Source: Opitutia bacterium (GTDB lineage: Bacteria; Verrucomicrobiota; Verrucomicrobiia; Opitutales; Opitutaceae). Taken from it: a stretch of 16,700 nt of DNA. The first letter of the stretch is position 1, and every line of letters starts with the position of its first letter. The DNA is taken from contig PMKA01000082.1 in assembly GCA_003157575.1 (NCBI GenBank), positions 7,827 through 24,526 on the forward strand. The letters are read 5' to 3'. The notes under the pieces were generated by a model. That model was given only the letters and a program-made list of their open reading frames with translations, had not been told where the DNA came from and ran no database searches. A program made the translations under genes and the position numbers. Shown here in pieces: positions 13,845 to 16,700 of the stretch.

Positions 13845-16013
13845 TTAACGGACCTCACCGGCGGACTGGTCTCGCGGCTGGGGCTTACCCTGCGGGAAAT
13901 AGGTGATCCGCAGCTTCGAGCTGCCATAAGGAACCAGGGTTACCATCGTGGTTTCACTGTCCAGGCCCTGCGCGACCGTTTTTGGATCCGGCACGGGCGG
14001 AGTGAAAAGAAAGAAGCCGGTTTGCCGGTCAAAGCCGTTCTTTACCCATTGCTTCACCTTGCCGGTCGCGGAATCGCGGATGATATCCCAATGCTCGGTC
14101 ATCACCTCCGCGGCCGGACGAATCTCCCAGGTCTTCACGCGCCGGGCGGGTGCGCTCAGCTCGATCGGTGCGGAGGCGATGGTCCACGGCGAATCGCTGG
14201 AGGGCCGGCGGATGACCTTGATCTGTTCCGGCAGCCGGGCGCGATCAACGCACAGCGCATAGTTCCAGGGGCCCTTTGGGTAAAGATCGTACGCCGGGAA
14301 ATCTTTGGTGGACCGTTTGTCTTCAAGGTCGATCTTCCATTCCTCCTCCACTTTCAGCGCATACACCAGCGGTCCCCGCACGACGGACACTGTGTGATCC
14401 GGTCCGTCCTCGAGGGCCAGCTCCTGCGGAAGCGTCAGCGCCACCACATCGCCGTCCTTGAATTCCCGTTCGATGCGGACGAACGAAGCCGGCGAGGCCG
14501 CCATCGCCACCGGGCTGCCGTTGATCACCAGCCGGGGCGCCCGGCACCAGCCGGGAATCCGGACCGAGAAGGGAAATTGCACCGGACCCGCCCCCGTCTT
14601 GATCTCAAAACGGATCTCCTCGGAGAAGGGGTACTCCGTGACCTCCCGGATCTCGACCTGCCGGCGATCCGGACCGACCGGAAAAACGACGCGGGACGGG
14701 GCATACATGACGGCCGCCAATCCGCCCTGACCGTCCGTCATCCAGAGGCGCGAAGCGAAGTTCGGCATCATGCGGTTGATGTTCCCTGGACAACATTCCG
14801 TGCCGGGATTCGGCGAGAACGACATCTGTGAACCTCCGGTCCGGACAAAACTGCTGTGGTTGCACACCACCTGGTTCGGCGCGGTGAAGTACTGCAGCGC
14901 CCTGAAATCGCCCGTCACGCCGCCGGGCGCGGCGTTGAAGGCCGCGCGCTCGATCTTGTCGGCATAGGACGCGTCGCCCGTGGCCATGAGCAGATAGCCG
15001 GCGCTCCAGGTGTAGTCGGAGATGTCGCACGTTTCGCACGACTCGGTCGTCGTGACCGGGTGAAGCTGCTCCGACGACACATTCACGCCGGAGACGAGCA
15101 TGTGGTACCGGTCGATCTTGCGGAACGCGGCAACCGACGGCCTGAGGTAATCCTCGGCGCCCGTGTGAAGGAAGAGAATGGCGCCGATCTTTGCCGTTTC
15201 ATCATAGGACACCCCGTGCGCTTCGGTCGCCGGTGTGTCGCGCAGGAAATCCGCATCGGAGAGCGGCGCGGAACCTTCCGCCGCGTTGAAAGCCGCATAG
15301 CTTCTTTCCGCCAGTTCGAGCAGGGCGGCGTCCCCGGTCTGCTCGTACGTCCAGAGCATCGCCTCGATGTTGAGCACGTCGCGGCCGCCGCCATAGGAGT
15401 AATCGCCGGCCAGGTAGTGCCGCCTGAGCGCGGCCGGAATGCGCGCATCCTGCGTTGCCGCGTAATCGGCCATCAGGGCGCGAAAAAAGACGACGTGTAT
15501 CCACCGCCCGATTTCCGACGTGTTCGCCGAGAGTTTCGGGCCGAGGTATCCATTTGCGGCCGGATGGCTCAACACGTAGTCGATGCTCCGGTGCGCCCGG
15601 CCGATGAGAAAATCGTCGTTGAGCAGCAGGCCGCAGCGGAGCATCCCATCCACCCAGTAGGCATTCTGTTCGTACGGCCACCACTCCTCGGCGCTGTTCC
15701 GGTACTCCGGGATCTTCTCTCCGGCCCAAGCGATCGTGTTGAACGGATATCCCGCCTCCTCCAGATGTCCGGTCAAGCCGTTCCGCTGGTTGACCAGATA
15801 CTGCCGCAGCCAGCCTTCGGGATGAATGGCGACAATCGGGACGGGGCTCATTTTGGCATAGGGCGGGCCGGCGGGGACATTCACGGGGGCGCCGCCTCGC
15901 GCGCAACCCAGGCCGGCGAGGAAAATGAACACGCAGGCAAGCCGCCGGCGTTTGACCGCCAGGAAAGGACGCCCTTGTTCGGCGTCGTGTTGGATGCGAT
16001 TCAGGTTGTTCAT
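13845..16013 (-). CDS. GH127 (DUF1680) glycoside hydrolase, beta-L-arabinofuranosidase type
   Basis: Predicted to release L-arabinofuranose from plant glycans. It has 722 residues with an (alpha/alpha)6 barrel in the first two thirds and beta-sandwich domains after. The zinc-thiolate catalytic site of GH127 is intact: E327 and C329 (in CETCD) plus C407 and C408 (in TECCPGN). By analogy with HypBA1, C407 is the nucleophile. Family stretches include EEWWPYEQNAYWVDGMLR (109-126) and FSVRIPGWCRAP. An N-terminal hydrophobic segment (about 25-37, ending GLGC) looks like a signal peptide or a weak lipobox, so export is likely. The first ATG giving this signal is 16011-16013. It lies 74 nt after the GH3 gene. 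Related families such as GH146 share the site, so exact specificity is open. Confidence 0.88.
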   Translation of the reverse strand: MNNLNRIQHDAEQGRPFLAVKRRRLACVFIFLAGLGCARGGAPVNVPAGPPYAKMSPVPIVAIHPEGWLRQYLVNQRNGLTGHLEEAGYPFNTIAWAGEKIPEYRNSAEEWWPYEQNAYWVDGMLRCGLLLNDDFLIGRAHRSIDYVLSHPAANGYLGPKLSANTSEIGRWIHVVFFRALMADYAATQDARIPAALRRHYLAGDYSYGGGRDVLNIEAMLWTYEQTGDAALLELAERSYAAFNAAEGSAPLSDADFLRDTPATEAHGVSYDETAKIGAILFLHTGAEDYLRPSVAAFRKIDRYHMLVSGVNVSSEQLHPVTTTESCETCDISDYTWSAGYLLMATGDASYADKIERAAFNAAPGGVTGDFRALQYFTAPNQVVCNHSSFVRTGGSQMSFSPNPGTECCPGNINRMMPNFASRLWMTDGQGGLAAVMYAPSRVVFPVGPDRRQVEIREVTEYPFSEEIRFEIKTGAGPVQFPFSVRIPGWCRAPRLVINGSPVAMAASPASFVRIEREFKDGDVVALTLPQELALEDGPDHTVSVVRGPLVYALKVEEEWKIDLEDKRSTKDFPAYDLYPKGPWNYALCVDRARLPEQIKVIRRPSSDSPWTIASAPIELSAPARRVKTWEIRPAAEVMTEHWDIIRDSATGKVKQWVKNGFDRQTGFFLFTPPVPDPKTVAQGLDSETTMVTLVPYGSSKLRITYFPQGKPQPRDQSAGEVR

Positions 16014-16087
16014 TTGACGAATGTCTTTGTTGAGCGACCGGGGACGAGGACGTGAGGAGATGGCCGAAGAAAACGACGTTGGGCGCG

Positions 16088-16700
16088 TCAAGGTGCAACG
16101 ACGAATTCGCCGTGCAGATCGACATCCGCCGAGGAATGTCCGACGAAGAGCGTAAATCTGCCCGGTTCCTGCTTCCACACATGATTCTGGACGTCGAAGA
16201 AAGACATGGCGCGCGGATCGAGCGTCAACGTCACCCGTCGGGTCTCACCGGGATTCAGTTCGACCCGGGCGAACCCCTTGAGCTCCTTGAGCGGGCGCGG
16301 CACGCTGGCGGTGGGATTGCCCAGGTAAAGCTGCGCCACTTCGGCGCCCTGGCGTGAACCGGAGTTCGTCACGTCAAAGGCCACGGTGACGTTTTCGCCC
16401 GCCTTGGGCGCCGCGGGTGTGATGGCAAGATTGTCGAACCTGAAGCTCGTGTAGCTCAAGCCGTAGCCGAAGGGGAACAGAGGCTTGACCCCGTTGTGCT
16501 CGTATCCGCGGTAACCCACAAAGACACCCTCCTTGTAGTCCACCGAGTTGTGCGGTGCATTGACGTAGTAACTATCGTGCACCGGGTTGTCTTCCCAACA
16601 GTGCTCCCAGCTGATCGGCAGGCGGCCGGAGGGATTGACCTCTCCGAAGAGAATCCGTGGCAAGGCCCGTCCGCCTATCCGTTCGACAGGCTCAGGATGA
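16088..16700 (-). CDS. GH3 family glycoside hydrolase, C-terminal part (5' end outside window)
   Basis: The last 203 residues of a beta-glucosidase/xylosidase-type GH3 enzyme. GGRALPRILFGEVNPSGRLPIS ends the second catalytic-region domain; the quoted run lies at 16610-16678. YKEGVFVGYRGYE and FPFGYGLSYTSF follow, then the fibronectin-III-like domain ending FTLFVGHSSADVDLHGEFVVAP (last 22 residues). The frame is open to the window edge. The catalytic residues are not in view, so substrate cannot be inferred. The eight codons nearest the edge encode HPEPVERI, where GH3 proteins usually have a PGQEGG-type sequence, and this DNA resembles a dispersed repeat. The gene may therefore be altered or broken there. 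Confidence 0.87.
   Translation of the reverse strand, partial: HPEPVERIGGRALPRILFGEVNPSGRLPISWEHCWEDNPVHDSYYVNAPHNSVDYKEGVFVGYRGYEHNGVKPLFPFGYGLSYTSFRFDNLAITPAAPKAGENVTVAFDVTNSGSRQGAEVAQLYLGNPTASVPRPLKELKGFARVELNPGETRRVTLTLDPRAMSFFDVQNHVWKQEPGRFTLFVGHSSADVDLHGEFVVAP
16681..16700. repeat. Dispersed-repeat-like sequence at the window end
   Basis: GTTCGACAGGCTCAGGATGA ends the window. Its first 13 bases match GTTCGACAAGCTC at 8267-8279 in all but one position. Sequences of the type 'cctgagcctgtcgaac' are familiar as intergenic repeats in GC-rich bacteria. Here it falls inside the GH3 reading frame. Its full extent is outside the window. Confidence 0.4.

Noticed and set aside
14856..16055. Plus-strand open frame opposite GH127
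   Set aside because: No recognisable protein features; the minus strand has the intact E-x-C and CC zinc site.

Overview
The window is GC-rich, densely coding bacterial chromosome with almost every gene on the minus strand. A LolCD lipoprotein exporter and ExbBD point to a Gram-negative (diderm) cell. The protein styles, the secreted sugar-degrading enzymes and the near absence of Shine-Dalgarno sequences suggest Verrucomicrobiota, possibly Opitutaceae. That placement is inference; the window has no rRNA or other phylogenetic marker. No tRNA, rRNA, CRISPR array, transposase or phage gene was seen.

Left part (1-5012), read on the minus strand: a LolC/E-type permease followed by LolD (cut by the window start), a repeat-filled gap, glutamate racemase (murI) overlapping a short-chain dehydrogenase by an ATGA junction, then an exbB-exbD pair. 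Middle (5026-8199): leuD and leuC, the two subunits of isopropylmalate isomerase, with a LysR-type regulator diverging from leuC. This is the only plus-strand gene and a natural candidate for leuCD control.

Right part (8621-16700) is carbohydrate-oriented and all minus strand. In transcription order it holds the C-terminal part of a GH3 glycoside hydrolase, a secreted GH127 (DUF1680) enzyme of the beta-L-arabinofuranosidase type, a secreted type-B carboxylesterase, a secreted transglutaminase-fold protein of unknown role, and a cytoplasmic cellobiose 2-epimerase-like enzyme. Together they could deacylate and trim arabinose- and glucose-containing plant oligosaccharides outside the cytoplasm and isomerise the disaccharides inside. 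No transporter or regulator for this set is in view.

The least ordinary material lies between genes. Two gaps (1781-2147 and 8200-8620) carry a family of short palindromes, several beginning with GTAG, in both orientations; they look like REP/BIME elements. Two gaps in the sugar cluster carry coding debris: a 47-codon open frame whose stop overlaps the esterase start, and a 49-codon ORF containing a 43-nt copy of part of the GH127 gene. The window ends inside a dispersed-repeat-like sequence that the GH3 frame reads through.
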